Shown: in pieces, positions 25,887 to 33,668 of the stretch
Layout of the letters: every line of letters starts with the position of its first letter
How positions within the stretch are numbered: the first letter of the stretch is position 1
Source of the DNA: Dokdonella immobilis
Lineage (GTDB): Bacteria; Pseudomonadota; Gammaproteobacteria; Xanthomonadales; Rhodanobacteraceae
Reading direction: 5' to 3'
DNA length: 64,000 nt
Assembly: GCF_900115085.1 (NCBI RefSeq)
Contig: NZ_FOVF01000002.1
Location: 62,001 to 126,000 of the forward strand
Translations under genes and position numbers: made by a program
Notes under the pieces: model-generated
What the model saw: only the letters and a program-made list of their open reading frames with translations
Databases searched by the model: none
Told to the model about the DNA's origin: nothing

Positions 25887-26531
25887 GTGAATCCAAGGCC
25901 GAACAAGCTCAAGGTGCTCAGATGGCTGCCAAACTCGTGGATGATGACCACGGGGCCGGCGGCCGATGCGGCGCTCTACTTGACCTTCGACGACGGGCCA
26001 CAGGAACGCCATACCTCACGCCTGCTCGATGTGCTCGCGCGCAACGAGGCCAAGGCGAGCTTCTTCCTGCTCGGTGAGCAGATCGAGAAATTTCCCGAAA
26101 TAGCCCGGCGTGCTGCGGCGGAAGGCCATCTGCTCGGCAATCATTCCTACGACCACCCGCGTTTCACGCGCATTCCGCGTATCACGCAGTACAGCCAGAT
26201 CGAGCGCACCGAGCAGCTGCTGAGTGCCATCGACGGCAAGCGCGAACACTATTTCCGGCCGCCATCGGGCCGCTTTCCGCTTTCCCTGCTTGCCCATTTC
26301 GCGGTTCGCCGCAGCCGCATGGCCTACTGGTCCTACGACAGCCTCGACTACCAGCGCAAGCCGGCCAGCGTGCTGATCGAGACGATGCGCCGCGATCCCC
26401 CGCGCGCCGGCGACATCGTGCTGATGCACGACGACAGCGAGGCGACCCTCGAGGCGCTCGAAGTGCTGCTGCCGGAATGGCGCCAGGCCGGATTCGCCTT
26501 GCGCTGCCTGCCTGAACCCTCCGGTGCATGA
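25887..26531 (+). CDS. NodB-type polysaccharide deacetylase
   Basis: A 214-residue minimal CE4 deacetylase. YLTFDDGPQERHTSRLLDVLARNEAKASFFLLG (TFDDG at 33-37) is motif 1. GHLLGNHSYDHPRF is motif 2 with the His ligands, YFRPPSGRFPLSLL motif 3, and IVLMHDDSE motif 5. All key metal ligands are visible, so it should be active, removing N-acetyl groups from the polymer or its intermediate. The start is a GTG at 25887; a hydrophobic N-terminal signal is absent, so it probably acts in the cytoplasm or the start lies elsewhere. Confidence 0.9.
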   Translation: MNPRPNKLKVLRWLPNSWMMTTGPAADAALYLTFDDGPQERHTSRLLDVLARNEAKASFFLLGEQIEKFPEIARRAAAEGHLLGNHSYDHPRFTRIPRITQYSQIERTEQLLSAIDGKREHYFRPPSGRFPLSLLAHFAVRRSRMAYWSYDSLDYQRKPASVLIETMRRDPPRAGDIVLMHDDSEATLEALEVLLPEWRQAGFALRCLPEPSGA

Positions 26532-26561
26532 GCGGACGTCCAACCTGAAGGAGTGAGCCCG

Positions 26562-27746
26562 GTGAGCCTGATCGTACTCGTTGCCCTGGGCTTGCCGGCC
26601 CTGCTGATTCTCGCCGCCGCCGGTTTCTGGCTGCTGCTGCGATCGCGCAACATGCAGATCTGGCTGCGTAGCTACCTGGCGCGGCCGGCGCGGCCGCAGG
26701 TGCCGGGCCCGGTCCACATCCTGTTCTGCTTCGTCGACCACTTCGAGCCGATGTGGGGGCGCGCCGACCTCGAGACCCAGCGTCGCCGCGTCGATCGCTG
26801 GTGCCAGGACTACCGCGCCCTGGCCGGCCGCCATCGCGATGCCGATGGCCGTCACCCGCAGCACGGGTTCTTCTATCCCGAGGAGGAGTACGTCGCGGAG
26901 CATCTCGACAAGATCGCCTCGCTCTGCGCAGACGGCTTCGGCGAGATCGAGATCCACCTGCATCATGACAACGACAACGCCGAGAATTTCTGCGCCACGA
27001 TGCGCCGCTTCTGCAACACCCTGCACGAACGCCACGGCGCGCTCGCGCGGGATCCGCGCACCGGCGAGCTCGCTTTCGCCTTCATCCACGGCAACTGGTC
27101 GCTCGACAACTCGCGTGCGGATGGACGCTGGTGCGGCATCAACAACGAGTTGATCCTGTTGCGTGAGCTCGGCTGCTACGCCGACTTCACGCTGCCCTCG
27201 GCGCCCAGCGATACGCAGACCCGCACGGTCAACGCGATCTATTACGCGACCGACGATCCGTGCAAGCCGAAATCGCACGACCGCGGCGAGCCCGTGCGGG
27301 TCGGCGGCCGCGCGGTCGGTGACCTGATGATCGTGCAGGGGCCACTGGCCCTGAACTGGCGCCAGCGTCGATTTGGCCTGGTTCCGCGCATCGAGAATGC
27401 CGACATCCGCCGCTCGTGCCCGCCGACGCCGGAGCGCGTCGATGCCTGGGTGCAGACCGGCATCCATGTCGAGGGGCGTCCCGAGTGGGTGTTCGTCAAG
27501 ATCCACACGCACGGTACGCAGGAGGGTGACATGGACACCCTGCTCGGCCCGCAGATGGACGCGATGCACGACTATCTCGAGAAGGCCTACAACGATGGCG
27601 AGCGTTACGTCCTGCACTACGTGACCGCGCGCGAGGTCTACAACATCGTCAAGGCCGCCGAAGCCGGCAAGCAGGGCGATCCGGCACAGTGGCGCGACTT
27701 CATCCTGCCGCCGCCGGGCCACCGGCGCGGCAGTACCTCGACGTGA
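26562..27746 (+). CDS. Membrane-anchored deacetylase-like protein of unknown function
   Basis: A 394-residue protein with one N-terminal transmembrane helix (residues about 1-25, SLIVLVALGLPALLILAAAG). The remainder is soluble. HILFCFVDHFEP, EIEIHLHHDNDN, FAFIHGNWSLDNS, LREL-CYADFTLPSAPS and VFVKIHTHG resemble the polysaccharide-deacetylase/PHP-like barrel and contain many potential metal-binding His and Asp residues. The GTG at 26562 lies 8 bases after AAGGAG (26548-26553), which favours it over the GTG at 26553. The family is a common but uncharacterised member of EPS loci, and I do not know its reaction. It overlaps the next gene by GTGA. Confidence 0.72.
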   Translation: MSLIVLVALGLPALLILAAAGFWLLLRSRNMQIWLRSYLARPARPQVPGPVHILFCFVDHFEPMWGRADLETQRRRVDRWCQDYRALAGRHRDADGRHPQHGFFYPEEEYVAEHLDKIASLCADGFGEIEIHLHHDNDNAENFCATMRRFCNTLHERHGALARDPRTGELAFAFIHGNWSLDNSRADGRWCGINNELILLRELGCYADFTLPSAPSDTQTRTVNAIYYATDDPCKPKSHDRGEPVRVGGRAVGDLMIVQGPLALNWRQRRFGLVPRIENADIRRSCPPTPERVDAWVQTGIHVEGRPEWVFVKIHTHGTQEGDMDTLLGPQMDAMHDYLEKAYNDGERYVLHYVTAREVYNIVKAAEAGKQGDPAQWRDFILPPPGHRRGSTST

Positions 27747-28519
27747 CCGCAGCGGCAGCATCGATGGCTGCGGCAGGCGCCACGGTAAGCGTGATCATGC
27801 CGGCCTACAACGCGGCGGCGACGATCGCGCGTTCGATCGATTCGGTGCTGGCGCAGACCCTCGGCGATCTCGAACTGATCGTCATCGACGATGCCTCGAC
27901 CGACGCGACCGTTGCGCTGGTCGAGCGCTACGCGAGCGGCGATGCGCGCGTCCGCCTGGTCCGACAGCCGCAGAATGCTGGCGTGGCGGCGGCGCGCAAC
28001 GCCGGTATGGCGGTCGCGCGCGGCGACTACGTCGCCTTCCTCGACAGCGACGACCGCTGGCATCCGCGCAAGCTCGAATGGCAGATCGGCCAGATGCAGC
28101 AAGGCGGCGAGCGCGTCAGCTACTGCGCCTACCAGCGGGTCGGCGAAGACGATCGCGTGCTCTCGACCGTGCTGCCGCCCACGCGCCTGAGCCATGCCGA
28201 CATGCTGCGCAGCAACTTCATCGGCAACCTGACCGGCGCCTTCGCCCGCAGCCTCGGTGCCGCCGAATTCCTCGCCATCGGCCATGAGGATTACGTGTTC
28301 TGGTTGCAGATGGTGCGTCGTGCCGGCGGTGCGGTGCGCATCGAGTCGGCCGAACCCCTGGCCTATTACCTGGTGCGCGAGGGTTCGGTATCGGCGAACA
28401 AGTTCCGGGCGGCCGGCTGGCAATGGCGGATCTACCGCGAGGTCGAGCGGCTGTCGCTGGCGCGGTCACTCGTCTACATGCTGCACTACCTCTGGAATGC
28501 GCTGGCCAAGCGCCGCTGA
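27743..28519 (+). CDS. Glycosyltransferase family 2
   Basis: A 258-residue GT-A glycosyltransferase. VSVIMPAYNAAATIARSIDSV and LIVIDDASTDATVALVERYAS bind the donor, and FLDSDDRW is the metal site. NLTGAFARSLGAAEFLAIGHEDYVFWLQMV is the acceptor region containing a likely catalytic ED pair. GTG at 27743 overlaps the preceding stop (GTGA); an ATG at 27764 is an alternative. The C-terminus is short and lacks a membrane helix. Confidence 0.9.
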   Translation: MTAAAASMAAAGATVSVIMPAYNAAATIARSIDSVLAQTLGDLELIVIDDASTDATVALVERYASGDARVRLVRQPQNAGVAAARNAGMAVARGDYVAFLDSDDRWHPRKLEWQIGQMQQGGERVSYCAYQRVGEDDRVLSTVLPPTRLSHADMLRSNFIGNLTGAFARSLGAAEFLAIGHEDYVFWLQMVRRAGGAVRIESAEPLAYYLVREGSVSANKFRAAGWQWRIYREVERLSLARSLVYMLHYLWNALAKRR

Positions 28520-29080
28520 TCCGCTTCGGGCCACACCTGGGGAGGGTCTGATCAAGCAGCAAAGTCGTCATGGCGTTCAGAAGGTTCTCCACATGTGCCG
28601 CGTGGCGAAGTGAAGGCTGGTTGCCTTGACGAGGCGCGCGGTGCATGTGGGGAGCCTTCTGGACGCCACCTTTTCAGCATCCAATCAATCAGTCAGGCGA
28701 CGCCTGCCTGCGCGCAGATCCTTGTTGCGTCGACTTGAAAGACGGCCAGTCTGTCTGCGTCGACGCGTCGCGATCTGCACACAGGCAGGCGTCGTGACGA
28801 CTTTGCTACTTGATCAGACCCTCCCTAGCCTGCAAGACCGTCGACCTGCTTGCCCGGGGGCTGGGCCAGCCCTCGCGAACGCACGCGGAACCCCAAAAGA
28901 ATCGGGGACTTGCGTGCCAGTTCACACTATTTGGCGGTCGCTTCGGCATTCCTGAACGCGGTGCTCAATTTTTGCCCAAGGGTCTCGGTAACTTGACGCT
29001 CCCTGATGCGCAGTCGGGTGTGCCCGAAACGGGTCTGCCTCCTGCGCTTGTCGTACCCGAGCTCGCGAGACCCGACGCCC
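28520..29080. other. Gene-free region with structured element
   Basis: A stretch of 561 bases without a convincing gene. Most of the left half is the nested inverted-repeat element described separately (28538-28827). The right part, 28828-29080, leads to the heparinase-like gene. TTGACG at 28992-28997 could be a -35, but no clear -10 follows. Confidence 0.6.
28538..28827. repeat. Nested inverted-repeat (MITE-like) element
   Basis: Outer arms 28538-28570 and 28795-28827 are inverted copies of 33 bases with two mismatches; the core is GGGAGGGTCTGATCAAG. Inside lie two further hairpins. One has arms 28571-28595 and 28644-28668 (25 bases, three mismatches). The other has arms 28698-28720 and 28772-28794 (23 bases, two mismatches). 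The inner arms abut the outer ones, so the whole folds as a three-way junction. No transposase gene is present. This resembles a non-autonomous mobile element or a structured RNA. Confidence 0.7.
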
Positions 29081-30811
29081 ATGTTCATCCGTACCCGTGC
29101 CGCCATCCGCTCGATCTTCCTATCCGCCCTGGCCCTGGGCGCCTGCGGCCTCGCGAATGCGGCCATCACGACCGATCTCTCGTACGTGAACATGCAGTCG
29201 CAGGCGTTCTCGCGATTCAGGAACTGGGTCGACCAGGCAGTCGGCGGCAACCCCGGCTACGAGTTTTCGGCCAACGACGCGGTGGTCATGTTCCGCCTGA
29301 CCAACCAGTCGCAGTACTGCATCCTGGCCCGCAACATGGTCGAGGCCCAGGTCGCCACCGCGGAAGCGGCGATCGCAGCCAACCAGAATCCCGAGGTGGC
29401 GCACGATTCCTACCTCTACGCCGGTGCGATGATCGGCGACCTCGCGCTGACCTACGACTGGTGCTCGACCTATGTCAGCGCGTCCCAGCGCACGCGCTGG
29501 TCGGCCTATGCCGAGCGCACGATCAGCAACATCTGGTATCCGAATGCGGCCCAGTGGGGCACGCGTCCGGCCAGCTGGAGCGGCTGGGGCACGAACGATC
29601 CGGCCAACAACTACTATTACAGCTTCCTGCGCGCGACCATGTACTGGGCGCTGGCCAGCGGCAGCTCGACCTGGACGACCTACCTGCAGACGCAGAAGCT
29701 GCCGCCGCTGGAGGACTATTTCGCGACGCTGATCGGTGGCGGCAGCGAGGAAGGCACCGGCTATGGCACCTCGCACCACAAGCTGTTCGAGCTCTATCGG
29801 GTCTGGCGCGATTCGACCGGCACCGACCTGGCCAACGCCAATTCGCACCTGACCGACACGATTTCCTACTGGCTGCATGCGACCGTGCCGACGCGCAACC
29901 GCTTCGCGCCGTACGGCGACCAGTCGCGCAGTTCGAACCCGGAGTTCTACGACTACCATCGCCATCTGCTGCTCGAGGCACGCTACCTGACCAGCAGCCC
30001 GGCAGCCCGCGATCTCGCTTCGTGGTGGATCAACCACAACTCGGTGCAGCAGATGGCAAGCGGTTTCAACTACCGCGACGACCTGCTGCCGCCCGGCACG
30101 TCGTCAACGCTGCCGGCGGCGCCGCTGACCTACCGCGCCGCCGGTGTCGGCCACCTGTTCACGCGCACCAGCTGGGAAACCGGGGCCACCTGGCTCAGCT
30201 TCTCGGCCGGCTCGTACTCGCAGAGCCACGCGCACCAGGACCAGGGATCGTTCACGCTGTTCTCGGGTGACTGGCTGGCCGTCACCGAGAACATCTGGAG
30301 CCACAGCGGCATCCAGCAGGGCACCGAGGTGCACAACGTCGTGCGCTTCGTGCGCAACGGCGCGAACGTCCGCCAGCGCGAGCCTTCGGTGTCCTCGATG
30401 AACATCACCCAGCAGGGCCCCGGTCCGGGCGAAGTCCACGTCACCGGCAACCTCTCGGCGGCCTACATCGCGGGCCAGGGCGTCAATTCCTGGCAGCGCA
30501 GCCTCGATTTCACCGGCACGCGCCTGCTCGTCACCGATCAGTTTTCGGTGCTCTCGGGCACCACGGCGATCTTCCAGGTGAACACGCCGACCCAGCCGAT
30601 CATCACGGGCAATACGGCCAAGGCCGGCGGCTTGACCATCCGCGTGCTCCAGCCGGCCAATGCCACGCTTAGCGCGGTCAACTGGCGCAATGTCGACAGC
30701 GATTTCCTGGCCGGCTGGAAGCTCGAAGTGCAGGGCGGATCGACGAACACCGGTTTCGTCGTCGAGATGACGATGGGCGAGGCGATCTTCACCAGCAGTT
30801 TCGATCCGTAG
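29081..30811 (+). CDS. Exported heparinase II/III-like protein, copy 1
   Basis: A 576-residue exported protein. The signal peptide is IRSIFLSALALGACGLANA, with cleavage before AITTD. The body is an alpha/alpha-toroid followed by a beta-sandwich typical of polysaccharide lyases of the heparinase II/III type: YYYSFLRATMYWAL, GTGYGTSHHKLFELYRVW, and SHAHQDQGSFTLFSGDWLAVTENIWSHSGIQQGTEVHNVVRF with His383 and His385. It probably cleaves uronic-acid-containing polymer in the periplasm or outside. A paralogue lies at 33669-35369. The C-terminus ends IFTSSFDP, reminiscent of a sorting tail. The ATG at 29081 has only a weak ribosome site. Confidence 0.84.
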   Translation: MFIRTRAAIRSIFLSALALGACGLANAAITTDLSYVNMQSQAFSRFRNWVDQAVGGNPGYEFSANDAVVMFRLTNQSQYCILARNMVEAQVATAEAAIAANQNPEVAHDSYLYAGAMIGDLALTYDWCSTYVSASQRTRWSAYAERTISNIWYPNAAQWGTRPASWSGWGTNDPANNYYYSFLRATMYWALASGSSTWTTYLQTQKLPPLEDYFATLIGGGSEEGTGYGTSHHKLFELYRVWRDSTGTDLANANSHLTDTISYWLHATVPTRNRFAPYGDQSRSSNPEFYDYHRHLLLEARYLTSSPAARDLASWWINHNSVQQMASGFNYRDDLLPPGTSSTLPAAPLTYRAAGVGHLFTRTSWETGATWLSFSAGSYSQSHAHQDQGSFTLFSGDWLAVTENIWSHSGIQQGTEVHNVVRFVRNGANVRQREPSVSSMNITQQGPGPGEVHVTGNLSAAYIAGQGVNSWQRSLDFTGTRLLVTDQFSVLSGTTAIFQVNTPTQPIITGNTAKAGGLTIRVLQPANATLSAVNWRNVDSDFLAGWKLEVQGGSTNTGFVVEMTMGEAIFTSSFDP

Positions 30812-30858
30812 CAGCGGCCTGCACGGCAGTTGCTGCGCCCGGATCAGCTGGCCGCCAC

Positions 30859-32520
30859 TCAGCGCGGCCTGCGCGGAATCCCGGCCGGATCGGGCTTGTC
30901 GAAGTTTGCCCTGAACCAGTTGACGACGCCCGCGCCGCGATTGTTCCAGTTGAAGCGCCGCGCCGTCGCGCGATTGGTGGCACAGGCCGTGGCGTAGGAA
31001 TGCGCGATCAGGCCGAGCCGACGATCGAGCGCACGCTTGCGTTCGGCGTCGTGCTCGAAATAGCGCGCGGCGGCGACCGCCAGGCCAAGCTCGACGGTGT
31101 GGGCATCGCTGTATTCGCCGCCGGCATCCTGCATGCGGATCAAGGTCGACAGCGGCGCCTGAGACGAGGACCAGTACCAGGCGATCTGGCCTTCCGGTCC
31201 GCTGCAGTCGTCACGCCAGCTGTGTCCGGCGGCGGCAAAGACCGACGGATCGATCCAGCCGAATTTTTCCAGGTACTGGGCGAAGTCCCGGATCATTCCC
31301 GGAATGCGCGGATCGGCACTGACCAGCCAGGCATGCCAGAGGCCGTCGATGATATTTTCGCTCATCCATGGCGAGGCACCGCGGACATCGGTGGCCGGTG
31401 AATAGTCCTCGCCATCGTGGCGTTGCCAGCTGTGGCGCCAGGAGCCGTCGTCGCCGAGCCCGTCCGGATTGTCCTGCTGGTGCGCGAGCAGCCAGCCGAT
31501 GCGGTCGTCGATGCGCTTGCGGTAGGCCGGATCGGGGATCAGTTCGAAGGCGCTGACCGTGGCCAGCAAGCCGAGACCGGCGTGGCGCTCGGTGAAATTC
31601 TGGTCAATCCGCGCATAGGCACCGCCGATGTCGCTCCAGCCACCGCGGTCCCAGAGCCCGACCATGGCCTCGACCAGACTCGCGTCGTGCAGGCTATCGT
31701 CGCCGCTGAGACCGAGGGCGAGCACGATCGGTTCGATGTAGACGTACTTGGCGTCGCAGACCCGGGCCCGATCGAACTGCCAGCCGCCGGGGCAGCGCCT
31801 GTCGTCGCGCTGCAGATGGCTCATGTAGAAGCGGTAGCTCTCGACCGCGCGGCGCAGGTGCTCGATGCGCCCGCTGCGCACATAGAGCTTGAACAGCGTG
31901 CTCGTGCGGTCGAACAGCCAGGCCGTCGAGTCCGTGCCCGGCAAGGCGCCGGCCCACTCGAACTGGGCCTCGACATAGCGATCGTAGGCATCGGCCGGAT
32001 CGACCGGCCGCTGCGGACCGGCCAGCAGGGACGCCGTCATCCAGCGCGCATCGAGCGTGGCCAGGACGCGCGGCATGCGCAGCCCGTGCCCGGCATCGAA
32101 CAGACCCTCGGCATAGTCCCAGCCCGGCGCATCCGTCTCGCGCTGCGTGCCGACCTCGAAGCGCAGCTTGCGGACCGTGGCGCCAACCTTGGCAAGGAAC
32201 TGCACCTGCAACGCGCGAATGCTGCCGTCCCTGAAGTGCCAGCGCAGGGTCGGCACGACGTGTACCGCCATCTCGTTGCCGCCCTCGTCGAGGATGCGCA
32301 GACGCGCCGGGTCGGTCAGCAGGCCCGGGGCAAACGGAATGCCAAGCGTGACGCGGACCATGCCATCGCCGTTGTCGAGCCTGTGCAGTTCGATAGGGCT
32401 CGTCACGACCGGCCGAGCGTCTTCGCGACCTGCGCAATGACCCTCGATACCGGGTAGCAGCGCCAGCGCGACGATCAGTCCGAGTCGGACCAGGCAGGAC
32501 GGCGAGGCTGATCGGGGCAT
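30859..32520 (-). CDS. Exported toroid-fold protein, possible sugar lyase/hydrolase, copy 1
   Basis: A 553-residue protein with a signal peptide (LGLIVALALLPGIEGHCAG). The N-terminal region (MVRVTLGIPFAPGLLTDPARLRILDEGGNE) is a beta-sandwich like that of some rhamnogalacturonan-type lyases. The middle and C-terminus form an alpha-helical region with repeated Trp/Asp strings (WLFDRTSTLFKLYVRSG, DAKYVYIEPIVLALGLSGDD, FTERHAGLGLLATVSAFEL). It shares all these with the protein at 43441-45195. Its substrate is unknown, but the EPS is the likely target. It converges with the heparinase-like copy 1. Confidence 0.72.
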   Translation of the reverse strand: MPRSASPSCLVRLGLIVALALLPGIEGHCAGREDARPVVTSPIELHRLDNGDGMVRVTLGIPFAPGLLTDPARLRILDEGGNEMAVHVVPTLRWHFRDGSIRALQVQFLAKVGATVRKLRFEVGTQRETDAPGWDYAEGLFDAGHGLRMPRVLATLDARWMTASLLAGPQRPVDPADAYDRYVEAQFEWAGALPGTDSTAWLFDRTSTLFKLYVRSGRIEHLRRAVESYRFYMSHLQRDDRRCPGGWQFDRARVCDAKYVYIEPIVLALGLSGDDSLHDASLVEAMVGLWDRGGWSDIGGAYARIDQNFTERHAGLGLLATVSAFELIPDPAYRKRIDDRIGWLLAHQQDNPDGLGDDGSWRHSWQRHDGEDYSPATDVRGASPWMSENIIDGLWHAWLVSADPRIPGMIRDFAQYLEKFGWIDPSVFAAAGHSWRDDCSGPEGQIAWYWSSSQAPLSTLIRMQDAGGEYSDAHTVELGLAVAAARYFEHDAERKRALDRRLGLIAHSYATACATNRATARRFNWNNRGAGVVNWFRANFDKPDPAGIPRRPR

Positions 32521-32570
32521 GATCGATACTCGGGCAGGATGGCGAGGTCGGGCGAATCGAAGTCGCGGGT

Positions 32571-33554
32571 TCAGGCTCCAGGATTGAGATTCTGGTCCTC
32601 GATGATGCCAGCCGCTGCCTCGGAATTCACCGACTTGCGGGCGATGAAATCGATGCTGGTGATGCACAGCCGCTCGGCCGGAATGGCGGAAAACTGCGGA
32701 TGGACCGGCATCGAAGCCAGCTGGGAGAGACGCAGGTCGGAGGCTTTCGCGGTATTCAGGAGGATCTCGAATCCCGCTGCTTCGGCCTGCTCGATGAAGA
32801 CGTGGGCGCGCAGGCGGTTCTGGTAGAGGAAGGCATTGTTCCAGCGATTCCACTGCTCATCGGAGAAGCGAAGGTAGTTGAGCTGGTTGATGGAGCGGTC
32901 CACGTAGGCATAGTGGTCGCCGCAATTGACCGAATGGAACATCACGCCATCGGTGTCGAGGATGCGCCGGGCTTCGGCGAACATCGCCCCGATCACTGCC
33001 AGCGGCACGTGCTCGAGCACGCTGTTGGAAAAGATGCAATCGATCTGCCCGTCTTCCAGGCCGGTGCGCGTGGCGTCGGCCGGCGCGCGGTAGTCGATGA
33101 CGCCGCTGGTGGCGCTCGCGAGGTCGCCGCCGTGGCCGAGGACCTCGATCAACTTCGAATGGCGAGCCCTCACCGAGGCCTCATCGGCGCCGGTGGCGGC
33201 GCAGAGGGTCGAGAGATTTTCGCCGAGCCGCTCGGCGCATGCGCGCAGCAGGCCCGGGCGCATGTGCCGATTGAGGTCGACCGTGGTGACGCGCGCCGCA
33301 CCGCCGAGGTAGCAGGCCAGGGGAAAGGTCGGATACCAACCGGAACCGATCTCGAACAGGCGCTTGCCGGAAATGTCGAAGCCGGCCTCGCCGAGCCGCC
33401 GCAGCATGATCGTCCAGTCCGACAGCTTGACGTCGAATTCGCGGTTGAAATCACGCAGGCCACCGAACCGGCGCTGCAGGTGAAAGTGCATCCAGGAGCC
33501 ATACGGCAGGTGCGACAGCGCGCGCTGCAACATGCCCTTCAGTTTCCAGTTCAT
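32571..33554 (-). CDS. SAM-dependent methyltransferase
   Basis: A 327-residue class I-like methyltransferase. KRLFEIGSGWYPTFPLACYLGGAARVTTVDLNRHM holds motif I (EIGSG) and the acidic motif II residue. IDCIFSNSVLEHVPLAVIGAMFAEARRIL is motif IV plus the post-I region. The ATG at 33554 is chosen over a TTG 18 codons upstream. It sits between two exported lyase-like genes on the minus strand, so it could modify a sugar methyl ether on the repeat unit. Confidence 0.8.
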   Translation of the reverse strand: MNWKLKGMLQRALSHLPYGSWMHFHLQRRFGGLRDFNREFDVKLSDWTIMLRRLGEAGFDISGKRLFEIGSGWYPTFPLACYLGGAARVTTVDLNRHMRPGLLRACAERLGENLSTLCAATGADEASVRARHSKLIEVLGHGGDLASATSGVIDYRAPADATRTGLEDGQIDCIFSNSVLEHVPLAVIGAMFAEARRILDTDGVMFHSVNCGDHYAYVDRSINQLNYLRFSDEQWNRWNNAFLYQNRLRAHVFIEQAEAAGFEILLNTAKASDLRLSQLASMPVHPQFSAIPAERLCITSIDFIARKSVNSEAAAGIIEDQNLNPGA

Positions 33555-33668
33555 GCGTGGAGTCCGGGAAAGCCAGGCCCAGTTTCCGTCATTCGGCAGC
33601 GAGCGCAAAGCATTCCCGCTGCCGGGCCCGGTCCGCTGCGGCCGCCATCACCGGCAAACAGCTTGCGC

